The notes below the pieces were generated by a model. The model saw only the letters and a program-made list of their open reading frames with translations. It did not search any database and had not been told where the DNA came from. Of a DNA stretch of 32,651 nucleotides, positions 1 to 6,211 are shown piece after piece. The position numbers and the translations under genes were made by a program. The stretch spans positions 1 to 32,651 of IMG/VR virus record IMGVR_UViG_3300009034_000145; one strand, written 5' to 3'. Origin of the DNA: a virus. Numbering within the stretch: position 1 is the stretch's first letter; each line of letters starts with the position of its first letter.

Positions 1-24
1 GAGGTGAAAGACATCAAGGGGTAG
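1..24 (+). CDS. Possible C-terminal end of an upstream gene (partial)
   Basis: Frame 1 is open from the window edge and ends in TAG at 22-24, giving E-V-K-D-I-K-G. It is followed within 10 bases by a hairpin and T-run, which is what the end of a gene would look like. Seven codons cannot identify a product, and another frame is also open for a short distance (stop near 42), so the reading frame itself is uncertain. Confidence 0.25.
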   Translation, partial: EVKDIKG

Positions 25-31
25 CTAGGCG

Positions 32-64
32 GTTGATCCGTTGATCCGAGGAATCAACTTTTTT
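32..64 (+). terminator. Hairpin plus T6, intrinsic-terminator-like
   Basis: Positions 40-45 (GTTGAT) pair with 53-58 (ATCAAC), with possible extra C-G pairs inside, and six T follow directly at 59-64. The left arm sits in a direct repeat, GTTGATCCG at 32-40 and again at 40-48, so the right arm could pair with either copy. It would separate an upstream transcription unit from the protease gene starting at 94. Confidence 0.55.
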
Positions 65-93
65 ACCCTTGCTGTCCACTAAAAGGTGATTAT

Positions 94-1101
94 ATGATAA
101 GGAATGTGAAGAGGAAGTATGAGAAGTATCTTTTACGGTTAGGTAATGTTGTGTCTGTTGGAATAGGTTGGAAGACTACAGCAGGTGTAAAGACAAGAGC
201 AGAGTCAATAGTTGTAGGTGTTACGAGGAAGTTACCTGTAAGTGAACTGAGACAATCGGATGTAGTACCATTGAAATTAGATGGTGTTATGACTGATGTA
301 GTTGAGGTTGGTATTATAAGTATACCAACAGCTATAGCTGATAGGAAGGAGAGAGTTAGACCTCTGAAGGGTGGTTATTCGATTGGGAATGTGAAGATAA
401 CTGCAGGGACACTTGGATGTATGGTGTTGAGAGATGATCAGAGGTTTATATTAAGTAATGCTCATGTACTGACACCGGATCCTATGAAGGAGGAGTTGGT
501 TCCAAGTGAGATATTACAACCAGGACCATATGATGGTGGTACGTTGGAAAAAGATTTAGTAGGACATGTTACTGAAGCCGAAGTAATTAGACCGATTGGA
601 ATTCCTGAATGTCCAATAACGACTGGGATTGTAGGGACGCTTAATAGGTTATATGAGACGTTTGGGAGAAAGACGAGATTCGTTGCATTGTTGGAGGAAG
701 TTGTGAATAAAATAGATGCTGCGATTGCATTAGCAACAGAACCAATAATACCGGATGTTGAGGGCATAGGTCCGCCAAGTAGACTATATGATGGTGCTTT
801 AATGGGAAAGCCTGTTATTAAGTCAGGTCGAACGACTGGTATAACTAATGGAATTATAAGTGCTGTTGATGTAATAGCTGATGTGAATTATGGCGGGATT
901 AAGTTCGCGAGACTTGAGGAGCAAATAATGATTGAGTCAACAGAGGTTTTTAGTCAAGGTGGGGATAGTGGATCAGTTATATTCGAGGCTGGTGGTAGTC
1001 GTAAGCTATGTGGATTGTTATTTGCAGGTAATGAAGATGGTACAATGACGTATGCGAATGATATTTATAATGTGTTTGATAGATTCAAGATTCACTTATG
1101 A
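94..1101 (+). CDS. Trypsin-like (S1-fold) serine protease
   Basis: A 335-residue protein with the catalytic triad of chymotrypsin-fold proteases in the right order: His124 in SNAHVL, Asp208 in NKIDAAIA and Ser292 in GGDSGS. A block near residues 243-252 (KSGRTTGITNG) resembles the segment ahead of the catalytic Ser in Nal1-like and other viral S1-type proteases. There is no signal peptide or membrane segment, so it should act in the cytoplasm or on assembling virions. The start is ATG at 94, preceded by AAAGGTGAT at 80-88. The first 90 residues are a non-catalytic N-terminal domain. The substrate is unknown; processing of a virion protein or cleavage of a host factor are both possible. It lies directly after a terminator-like hairpin and heads the + strand block. 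Confidence 0.8.
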   Translation: MIRNVKRKYEKYLLRLGNVVSVGIGWKTTAGVKTRAESIVVGVTRKLPVSELRQSDVVPLKLDGVMTDVVEVGIISIPTAIADRKERVRPLKGGYSIGNVKITAGTLGCMVLRDDQRFILSNAHVLTPDPMKEELVPSEILQPGPYDGGTLEKDLVGHVTEAEVIRPIGIPECPITTGIVGTLNRLYETFGRKTRFVALLEEVVNKIDAAIALATEPIIPDVEGIGPPSRLYDGALMGKPVIKSGRTTGITNGIISAVDVIADVNYGGIKFARLEEQIMIESTEVFSQGGDSGSVIFEAGGSRKLCGLLFAGNEDGTMTYANDIYNVFDRFKIHL

Positions 1102-1147
1102 TAGAGGATGTGTAAAGCTGATCGGTTCAATACAATAAGGCGATATG

Positions 1148-1237
1148 ATGACAGTTCAATTACTTGACTGTACACATTGTAAGAAGGCACTTAGGAGTGA
1201 TATGGATGTTAGATACAATATGGGAGTTTATAACTGA
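1148..1237 (+). CDS. Possible 29-residue CxxC mini-protein
   Basis: An ATG at 1148 opens 29 codons containing a C-T-H-C pair and ends at 1237. A weak AAGG lies upstream (1137-1140). It fills the gap between the protease and the next membrane protein, but overlaps the start of that gene by 32 bases and has only one CxxC. It is mentioned because this virus carries many mini-proteins with CxxC motifs further on; it could be fortuitous. Confidence 0.25.
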   Translation: MTVQLLDCTHCKKALRSDMDVRYNMGVYN

Positions 1238-1505
1238 TTTTGGTAGAGGTATAGGATTAGCAATATTCTTTGGAGTCTTAGGACTGCTTGGATTCTTATA
1301 CGAAACATGGTATCAAACGAATTACTTGTATGCTTATGGAATTACTATAGAGCATCTGAGGACAATGAACTTTTGGTGGCTATTAATGGAGGAAGGTCCA
1401 TTATTAGGTGCATGGTTAATTTTTGTGGTACCATGGATATCGTTTCCACTAATGGTGTTCCTACCTGCAATATTCGGATTTGTCTTAGGAGTGTGGTGGG
1501 ATTGA
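1206..1505 (+). CDS. Small membrane protein, unknown function
   Basis: A 99-residue hydrophobic protein with about three predicted membrane segments: a Gly/Leu/Phe stretch near residues 15-33, a Trp/Leu-rich stretch near 57-75 and a Phe/Val stretch near 78-96. The frame is open further upstream, to a TTG at 1164, but ATG 1206 is preferred because AGGAG lies at 1193-1197, eight bases before it. The end overlaps the next small gene through TTGA at 1502-1505, so the two are probably translationally coupled. No family is recognised. With the membrane protein at 1635 it forms a membrane-protein pair; superinfection exclusion, holin-like or envelope-modifying roles are all possible and none is supported by a motif. 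Confidence 0.6.
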   Translation: MLDTIWEFITDFGRGIGLAIFFGVLGLLGFLYETWYQTNYLYAYGITIEHLRTMNFWWLLMEEGPLLGAWLIFVVPWISFPLMVFLPAIFGFVLGVWWD

Positions 1506-1645
1506 AGAGAGAGTTAGAAATGCAGGCTAATATAATAGCGAAAGATATAAACACAACTGTGATGAATGGTAGTTATAAAACTGCATTAGTCAAGATTAAG
1601 ATGTTAACGCCATTACTGGAGGAATTAATTAAACATGATGGATAG
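1502..1645 (+). CDS. 47-residue helical protein, unknown
   Basis: A short open frame between two membrane-protein genes. TTG 1502 overlaps the preceding stop as TTGA, and AGGAG lies at 1487-1491; ATG 1520 is an alternative start giving 41 residues. The product is charged and helical, rich in Leu, Ile and Lys (ends EELIKHDG), without Cys or membrane segments. Its stop at 1645 overlaps the next start at 1635. The same frame is open far upstream inside the neighbouring gene, which is a shadow. No homology recognised. Confidence 0.45.
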   Translation: MKRELEMQANIIAKDINTTVMNGSYKTALVKIKMLTPLLEELIKHDG

Positions 1646-2078
1646 TGAAGAATTTACAGTTGCATTTATTACGATGGTACTCCTTGGTGTGATTTCTGTC
1701 GGGTTGTTTGATATGGTAATGTTGGTACCAGAGGTAAGTGCAATGTTATATTTCAATCCTGCATTTTACACGGAGTGTTTGACGTATATTGTGATGACAT
1801 ATATAATTATTGATGCCTCAAATGTAGAGGCTGGATTGATAATAATGTGGGTACTTCTCGTGGGTCTATTAGTCGGGGAAGTTGTCTACTGGACAGTAAC
1901 AACTGATCCTTGGATGATAGAGTATTTTGGTATTCAGTGGTTATTCCATATCTATTTATTCCATCCGTACACTTCGGCGTTTGCATTGTCGTTGTTTGTA
2001 TCGACATTAACTGGTGCCGTTATACATATGAATAATGGGAGTGATTATTATACCATTGTTGGTAATGACAAACGTTAA
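1635..2078 (+). CDS. Four-helix membrane protein, unknown function
   Basis: A 147-residue protein with about four hydrophobic segments, near residues 9-30, 47-62, 66-87 and 113-130, a short acidic N-terminus (MMDSEE) and a polar C-terminal tail. ATG 1635 and ATG 1638 are both possible starts; GGAGG at 1618-1622 lies 12-15 bases upstream, which is long. The gene overlaps the 47-residue gene before it and the sulfotransferase-like gene after it, so the whole stretch 1206-4403 reads as one tightly packed operon. No domain is recognised. Its place ahead of the sulfur-type genes would fit a membrane partner, but that is only position. Confidence 0.6.
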   Translation: MMDSEEFTVAFITMVLLGVISVGLFDMVMLVPEVSAMLYFNPAFYTECLTYIVMTYIIIDASNVEAGLIIMWVLLVGLLVGEVVYWTVTTDPWMIEYFGIQWLFHIYLFHPYTSAFALSLFVSTLTGAVIHMNNGSDYYTIVGNDKR

Positions 2079-3003
2079 GGGATTATTTATTATTGATGAA
2101 GTATTCAATAATCTACTTGGTCAATGGCCGGTAGCTAATAATCTCGGACGAGGCTTCGGAGTGGATGTAAATGAAGACAATGGTCATGTTTTTGTTGGCA
2201 CTGACAAACGTGTCATTGAGTTTACTCGCTCGGGCAAAAAGGTATGGGAGTTTACATATACACCATTTGTGGATATGCATAGTGTTCAGTTTACGAATGC
2301 TGGTACAATACTTGTCGCTGAGGCTAATTGTGACACTGCGTTCGAAATCAACAAACAAAAAGGTATAGTGTGGAAATGGTGGGTTAGAGATCATTTCGAA
2401 CCACCAGAGTGGTATGATGAGCAAATAGAGATTAGTCTTTCAGGTGTATCGCATTCTAGACGCTGGACGCATATGAATAATGCTTATAGGTTACCTAACG
2501 GTGATACGTTGATTACCATACATACATGGAGTGGATATCGTACTCCAAAACGGTATGGTGAGGTATTGAGAGTCAATCCATCTGGTATTGTTAAATGGCA
2601 GTGGGGTAAAGATGTCCTTAAAGGTGCACATGCAGTTAGGCCTTATAAGGATGGGTATCTTATTTGTGATACATTGAATTCTAAGATACGGTATGTGACG
2701 GAGAAAGACGGAGAGGTTACCCATATTGATTTGGTTCGTGGAAATATGGAGTATCAGGTTAGATGTATAGAACTTACGGGCAATGCATTGTTTATGTCAA
2801 CGACTACGGAGTATAAGATCTTTGGTATTCTTTTAGATGATCTCAGTACTGAACTGGATTGGGAACGTATGTGGATATGGAAGATGCCAAGAATGTGTAG
2901 GCCTTATGGGTTGAAGTGGGTGAAGGAATGGAATACTGATTATACTGAGGAAGAGCAGAGGGTTGTTAGAAAACAGATGAAGGAGTTGGGATATATTGAC
3001 TAA
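2065..3003 (+). CDS. Arylsulfotransferase-like beta-propeller protein
   Basis: A 312-residue protein built from repeated short strands of the type G-x-V/I-L-x-x-D/N...G-K-x-V-W-x-W, as in beta-propellers of the arylsulfotransferase (ASST) superfamily. Blocks seen include GKKVWEF, MHSVQFTNAGTILVAE, GIVWKWW, WTHMNNAYRLPNGDTLIT and GIVKWQWG. The His in HMNNA and the His in DMHS lie in propeller positions where ASST-family proteins carry catalytic or structural His; I cannot confirm catalysis. No signal peptide. ATG 2065 is preferred to ATG 2035, which would add ten hydrophobic residues lying inside the previous gene. The end overlaps the next gene by eight bases. Cytoplasmic sulfate transfer or a non-catalytic propeller scaffold are both possible. 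Confidence 0.6.
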   Translation: MTNVKGLFIIDEVFNNLLGQWPVANNLGRGFGVDVNEDNGHVFVGTDKRVIEFTRSGKKVWEFTYTPFVDMHSVQFTNAGTILVAEANCDTAFEINKQKGIVWKWWVRDHFEPPEWYDEQIEISLSGVSHSRRWTHMNNAYRLPNGDTLITIHTWSGYRTPKRYGEVLRVNPSGIVKWQWGKDVLKGAHAVRPYKDGYLICDTLNSKIRYVTEKDGEVTHIDLVRGNMEYQVRCIELTGNALFMSTTTEYKIFGILLDDLSTELDWERMWIWKMPRMCRPYGLKWVKEWNTDYTEEEQRVVRKQMKELGYID

Positions 3004-3628
3004 GGCTAGGATAATTATATGTCTCGAGAGTATGGATTATGATTTTCTGATGTCATGTAATGTACCGAATATTAAGGCATTAGATCCACACCCAGCTAAG
3101 TCGTGGGGTGGACATACGAGAGCATCTGTTCCTGCATTACTGGCTGGATTGATGCCAAAGTGTACTGTGAAGGGATGTACAAAGCATGGCTATTTTAGAT
3201 CTGGTCCTATGGAATTAGCAAGTTTCCATAAGGAAGGTGCATTATTTTTATATATACCAAACGGATGGATTTTGGAGTTAATTGATCATTATGTGAACTC
3301 TATTCAAAGAAAGCGGTTGATGTATTGGATAAATCATTTGAAGGATCAGCCCACAAAACAAATGGTTAAGGCCCTCCAAATGAATTTAATGGGACGTAGG
3401 GAGTATCTTGCATATCTCCACGTTATGGAAACACACTCTCCATTCTTCCCAAGTAATCCTAAGTCTGAGAATAGAAGGAAGGATGCGTTGGAGGAAGTAG
3501 ATAAGATGATTGAGCCATTGTTGTTTGGATATCCTGAGGCTCAAGTTATTGTTACATCTGACCATGGGTTAAAACATAATGAATGGAATGAAGGTGCATT
3601 TGATGTCTTTATTGCGACTAATAGGTAA
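2996..3628 (+). CDS. Alkaline phosphatase/sulfatase-superfamily protein
   Basis: A 210-residue protein with the main signatures of the alkaline phosphatase superfamily: an N-terminal strand ending in an acidic residue (IICLES), a nucleophile-type loop HTRASVPALLAGL, HVMETHSPFF as in sulfatases, and the C-terminal metal-binding TSDHGL near residues 189-194. The Cys/Ser-x-Pro-x-Arg motif matured to formylglycine in true sulfatases is absent; Thr or Ser in the loop may be the nucleophile, as in phosphodiesterases and phosphoglycerol transferases. It is shorter than typical sulfatases (about 400-500 residues), so it is a minimal version. Start TTG 2996 overlaps the preceding stop and has AAGGAG about ten bases upstream. 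Substrate unknown. Confidence 0.6.
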   Translation: MTKARIIICLESMDYDFLMSCNVPNIKALDPHPAKSWGGHTRASVPALLAGLMPKCTVKGCTKHGYFRSGPMELASFHKEGALFLYIPNGWILELIDHYVNSIQRKRLMYWINHLKDQPTKQMVKALQMNLMGRREYLAYLHVMETHSPFFPSNPKSENRRKDALEEVDKMIEPLLFGYPEAQVIVTSDHGLKHNEWNEGAFDVFIATNR

Positions 3629-4403
3629 AACTAGGTCTATTATCAATTTTGTGAAGAACAAGTTTGATGATAATGAGATTGGTATATTTTGGAGTGGAGG
3701 GAAGGACTCTACTGCTATGTTACATTTGATTGGAGAGACATGTGGGGAGATACCATGGCAGGTAGTGTATGTAAATACTGGTTATCACTTTCGGGAAACA
3801 CATAACTTTATTAGTAAGCTAAGCGATACATGGCAATTTGATGTCTGTCATATCTTGGCTGAATCACCTCGTACACCTAATAATTCTACTGTGAAGGAAT
3901 GTTGTTATTCAAGAAAGACATATCCGATAAAAGCTACAATTGAGGAGTTTGAATTTAAAGGTGTATTTGTTGCTATACGTAGGGACGAGCATGGTGTAAG
4001 AAATAAGGAGAGATTTATTTCTCCAAGGGATCAAGGTCTTAAATGGAACATCAAGGAGCAAGACACTGAGCTGTCCGGATGGAATATCTACTATGCAGAT
4101 TATGGTGATCAATGTCATCATTTTAGGATACATCCATTGTTACATTGGAATGAAGTAGATGTATGGAATTACATTAGGGACTTTGAGATACCTGTGAATC
4201 AGTTGTATTTTTCGAAGAACGGTAAGAGATATAGGTCGTTAGGATGTAAGACTTGTACGGTTCCTATAGAGAGTAATGCAGTCACTATTGATGATATGAT
4301 TAAAGAGATTAAATCTGACCGTTGGGGTGAAAGAGACGGTAGGTGGAGTAAAAAAGATATGACAATTATTTATGAGCATATGAGAGCATTAGGATATTTC
4401 TGA
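3603..4403 (+). CDS. CysD-like PP-loop ATPase (ATP sulfurylase small-subunit family)
   Basis: A 266-residue protein of the adenosine-sulfate PP-loop family. The ATP loop is SGGKDS near residue 30. The stretches IRRDEHGVRNKER, HPLLHWNEVDVWNYI, LYFSKNGKRYRSLGC, ESNA.TID and ER.GR ending in GYF follow the order seen in CysD, the sulfate adenylyltransferase subunit that makes APS from ATP and sulfate. Unlike CysD, it has a Cys-Cys pair (KECCYSRK) and a CxxC (GCKTCT), the layout used for a 4Fe-4S cluster in APS reductases; the C-terminal ECGLH-type catalytic Cys of those reductases is missing. ATG 3603 has AGGTG at 3592-3596 and overlaps the previous gene. No CysN partner is in the window. Sulfate activation or another nucleotidyl transfer are the main options. 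Confidence 0.72.
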   Translation: MSLLRLIGKTRSIINFVKNKFDDNEIGIFWSGGKDSTAMLHLIGETCGEIPWQVVYVNTGYHFRETHNFISKLSDTWQFDVCHILAESPRTPNNSTVKECCYSRKTYPIKATIEEFEFKGVFVAIRRDEHGVRNKERFISPRDQGLKWNIKEQDTELSGWNIYYADYGDQCHHFRIHPLLHWNEVDVWNYIRDFEIPVNQLYFSKNGKRYRSLGCKTCTVPIESNAVTIDDMIKEIKSDRWGERDGRWSKKDMTIIYEHMRALGYF

Positions 4404-4412
4404 GGTGATAGA

Positions 4413-4655
4413 ATGAGTAAGAAAGAAGAGGTAAGGTTTTTATCTGATGGAACAGTAGTGTTGCCTGATGGATCAGGATTCTTTGTTGCAGGAATATACA
4501 CACGTAAGGATGGTATTCGATATTGGATACGATGGCTTAAGATGAAATTTTGGAGTATCTTTGGAAAGAAATGTGTATGTGGATATCGAGGGGCTATTAA
4601 GTGGAATCCGTACAATAAAGCCGTATTATGCCATAATTGTGGTAAACAGTATTAG
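4413..4655 (+). CDS. 80-residue zinc-ribbon protein
   Basis: ATG 4413 is preceded by a textbook GAGGTGAT at 4402-4409. The N-terminal half is a strand-rich piece (LSDGTVVLPDGSGFFVAG); a basic aromatic helix follows (RYWIRWLKMKFWSIFGKK), and the C-terminus has C-V-C-G near residue 55 and C-H-N-C-G near 74, a likely zinc ribbon. It opens a run of tiny Cys-rich genes. The basic helix could contact nucleic acid or membrane. No family is recognised. Confidence 0.65.
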   Translation: MSKKEEVRFLSDGTVVLPDGSGFFVAGIYTRKDGIRYWIRWLKMKFWSIFGKKCVCGYRGAIKWNPYNKAVLCHNCGKQY

Positions 4656-4666
4656 GAGGATTGAAT

Positions 4667-4828
4667 ATGAGTCATATGATGGGTATATATTTGTACCAAT
4701 GTGGAAATTGTAAGGAAATTAAGACATTCAATTATGATATCGGATCAGGTCAACCGTGTGGAATGTTATACTGTACTGGTACGTTAAATTTGAAACTTAA
4801 GATAGAACATCCCCAGGGGGTGACATGA
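4667..4828 (+). CDS. 53-residue zinc-ribbon mini-protein
   Basis: ATG 4667 is preceded by TTAGGAGGATTGAAT, a strong ribosome binding site. The product has a C-x2-C pair (QCGNCKE) near residues 12-15 and a C-x4-C pair (PCGMLYC) near 31-36, four ligands for one zinc. The stop TGA at 4826-4828 overlaps the next start at 4825. The spacing of the two Cys pairs and the ribosome binding site argue that it is a real gene despite its size. Confidence 0.65.
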   Translation: MSHMMGIYLYQCGNCKEIKTFNYDIGSGQPCGMLYCTGTLNLKLKIEHPQGVT

Positions 4829-5160
4829 TGAGTGAAAGATCAAAAAGTCTAGACGAACTTAATACAGAAAGAATTGCAAAATTGGAACAACAGGTAAAGG
4901 ATCTTCAAGGTGGTACTACAGTGGAGAATTTCAACCATACTATGGGGAAAGTGAAAACAAGAGTTACTAATACAGAGAGTGATATCGCTATCTTGAAGAG
5001 AGATTATAAGGCCTTACTAGATAAGATTGCAAACATCAAACGAGCTACAGGACTCACAGGAATTGCAAGAGCAGTTCCTAAGAAGGAGGTAACCTTACCA
5101 AAACCTGAGGTGAAGCCAAGTGGAGGAAGTAGAGTGCCCAAATTGCCAGACAAAATTTGA
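4825..5160 (+). CDS. Coiled-coil protein with basic/Pro-rich tail
   Basis: A 111-residue protein with a long heptad-like helix from about residue 8 to 75 (LNTERIAKLEQQVKDLQ; later DIAILKRDYKALLDKIANIK) and a low-complexity Lys/Pro tail (KKEVTLPKPEVKP). AGGGGGTGA at 4815-4823 precedes ATG 4825 and ATG 4828; the second has the more usual spacing. It has no Cys, unlike its neighbours. The last 41 bases overlap the next mini-gene. An oligomerising or scaffold role is plausible from composition only. Confidence 0.6.
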   Translation: MMSERSKSLDELNTERIAKLEQQVKDLQGGTTVENFNHTMGKVKTRVTNTESDIAILKRDYKALLDKIANIKRATGLTGIARAVPKKEVTLPKPEVKPSGGSRVPKLPDKI

Positions 5161-5230
5161 AGCGAATCCAAATAGGATAACTACATGTCCGAACTGTGGG
5201 AATCAGTGGTGTGAGAATTGTGACGGATAA
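5120..5230 (+). CDS. 36-residue double CPNC zinc mini-protein
   Basis: GTG 5120 is preceded by GAGGTGA at 5107-5113, six bases away. The product carries E-C-P-N-C-Q near residues 6-9, T-C-P-N-C-G near 23-26 and W-C-E-N-C near 31-34: two CPNC knuckles forming one zinc ribbon plus a spare CxxC. It overlaps the coiled-coil gene in another frame and the next gene by 11 bases. The ribosome binding site and the repeated CPNC make chance unlikely. Confidence 0.6.
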   Translation: MEEVECPNCQTKFEANPNRITTCPNCGNQWCENCDG

Positions 5231-5465
5231 ATGTTGTGAAGTTTGTACTAAGTTAGCTGAACAGACTGCAGCAACCAACATGGCTCTTGGTATATGGGCG
5301 AGGTTTAGAGTAGTCGCCGATAATAAGAAAGCAGGATATTATAAGCATCGTGATTTTCTAGTTCATGATTCTTGCTTCTCTAAGTTTAAAGAGATATATG
5401 GTAAGATAGCAGTTAGACTACTACAAATCAAGGAGGAAGGATCTTATGGAAAACATTACTCGTAA
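5220..5465 (+). CDS. Cys-rich small protein, paralog 1
   Basis: An 81-residue protein starting at GTG 5220, chosen by alignment with the next gene, whose product begins MKCCEAC. Both share C-C-E-x-C-x-K-L-A-E, then L-G-x-W-A, V-x-D-N, a Tyr, L-V-H-x-S-C and F-x-x-I, ending in a basic I-K segment. The two N-terminal Cys and the later H-x-x-C would make one zinc site. GTG 5196 and GTG 5211 are alternative starts. Function unknown; it could be a treble-clef or zinc-ribbon fold, which are common in viral adaptor and anti-host proteins. Confidence 0.65.
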   Translation: MTDKCCEVCTKLAEQTAATNMALGIWARFRVVADNKKAGYYKHRDFLVHDSCFSKFKEIYGKIAVRLLQIKEEGSYGKHYS

Positions 5466-5476
5466 GGGGTGGTATT

Positions 5477-5698
5477 ATGAAGTGTTGTGAAGCGTGTGCT
5501 AAGTTGGCTGAGAGTGTTGCTAATCGTAATGCGGTGTTAGGTCAGTGGGCTAATGTAAGTACAGTTAAGGATAATGAAGAAGCAAAATATGAGAGTGTTG
5601 GAAGCTACTTAGTACATGAATCTTGTCTTGAGGGATTTAGAAGAATACATATGGATACTGTACATAGGATAATAACTATTAAGGTGAAAGGATCATGA
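5477..5698 (+). CDS. Cys-rich small protein, paralog 2
   Basis: A 73-residue protein, ATG 5477, with AAGGGGTGG just upstream. It aligns end to end with the preceding gene: CCEAC near residues 3-7, LGQWA near 21-25, KDN near 31-33 and LVHESC near 45-50. The pair is therefore a tandem duplication that has diverged. The conserved C-x2-C and H-x2-C positions suggest zinc binding. Its stop overlaps the next start (ATGA at 5695-5698). Confidence 0.7.
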   Translation: MKCCEACAKLAESVANRNAVLGQWANVSTVKDNEEAKYESVGSYLVHESCLEGFRRIHMDTVHRIITIKVKGS

Positions 5699-5814
5699 TA
5701 TATAATGCTCCGATATATAAGAGATGTCCACATTGTGGTAAGTTTATACATCCAGATCAGTATGATGCTCATATAAATGCACATATGATAGAGGATGCAA
5801 AACGTAAGGGGTGA
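5695..5814 (+). CDS. 39-residue C2H2 zinc-finger mini-protein
   Basis: ATG 5695 overlaps the previous stop, with AAGGTGAAAGG immediately upstream. The product has C11-P-H-C14 and H26-x3-H30, that is C-x2-C-x11-H-x3-H, close to a classical C2H2 finger (usually x12), with almost nothing else. Single-finger proteins of this size occur in archaeal viruses and plasmids and often bind DNA; here binding is inference. Confidence 0.65.
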   Translation: MIYNAPIYKRCPHCGKFIHPDQYDAHINAHMIEDAKRKG

Positions 5815-5818
5815 TAAA

Positions 5819-5974
5819 TTGAGTGCCTATGTCAGCTATTGGATTAATATGACTTGTGAAGATAATTCCACGAATATACCACCGATATGTGCATGTTGTG
5901 GAACACCTATATATGGTAGTAGGAGTAAGTGGATAGATGGGCTTCAATATCATATAGACTGTGATGGTTGTTAA
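5819..5974 (+). CDS. 51-residue Cys-rich mini-protein
   Basis: TTG 5819 is preceded by AAGGGGTGAT with three bases of spacing. Cys occur at T-C-E near residue 13, in I-C-A-C-C-G near 24-27, and in D-C-D-G-C at the end (48-51). The CxC-C and CxxC groups with an intervening His (YHIDC) can ligand zinc. It fits tightly between two neighbours without overlap. No family recognised. Confidence 0.6.
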   Translation: MSAYVSYWINMTCEDNSTNIPPICACCGTPIYGSRSKWIDGLQYHIDCDGC

Positions 5975-5986
5975 GAGGTGATTGTG

Positions 5987-6211
5987 ATGACTGGTGTAAA
6001 AAAATCGATTGGCATGGATTATCTACCTGACATTAAATGTCATTGTGGTGGAAAATTATTACCAATAATCTTCAAGATATTAGAGGGAGAAAGACGTGAT
6101 GATATGCTCCTTATAGCAGATATTGTTTGGAAATGTAGTAAATGTAAGACGATTATAGGTAGGGAAGAGTCCTATGCGAAAACTAAGACGTCGAAGAAAA
6201 ACCCCACGTAA
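5987..6211 (+). CDS. 74-residue zinc-ribbon protein
   Basis: ATG 5987 is set by GAGGTGAT at 5975-5982; the frame is open to GTG 5978, which lies inside that site. Cys pairs are C-H-C-G near residue 20 and C-S-K-C near 51, separated by a strand-helix segment, and the tail is Lys/Thr-rich (KTKTSKKNPT). The layout resembles small archaeal zinc-ribbon proteins. The end overlaps the next gene by 38 bases. Confidence 0.6.
   Translation: MTGVKKSIGMDYLPDIKCHCGGKLLPIIFKILEGERRDDMLLIADIVWKCSKCKTIIGREESYAKTKTSKKNPT

Noticed and set aside
32-48. Direct repeat GTTGATCCG twice, as a possible CRISPR or iteron
   Set aside because: Only two adjacent copies, no spacers; it is explained as part of the terminator-like stem.
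462-767. - strand frame opposite the protease
   Set aside because: Shadow of the coding strand; no ribosome binding site and the protease motifs are clear.
2996-3628. Radical SAM enzyme as anaerobic sulfatase-maturating enzyme for the sulfatase-like protein
   Set aside because: The sulfatase-like protein has no Cys/Ser-x-Pro-x-Arg motif to modify, and the two genes are about 18 kb apart on opposite strands.
3603-4403. Plain PAPS/APS reductase (CysH)
   Set aside because: The C-terminal catalytic Cys motif is absent and the C-terminal half follows CysD, although a CC...CxxC layout is shared with APS reductases.
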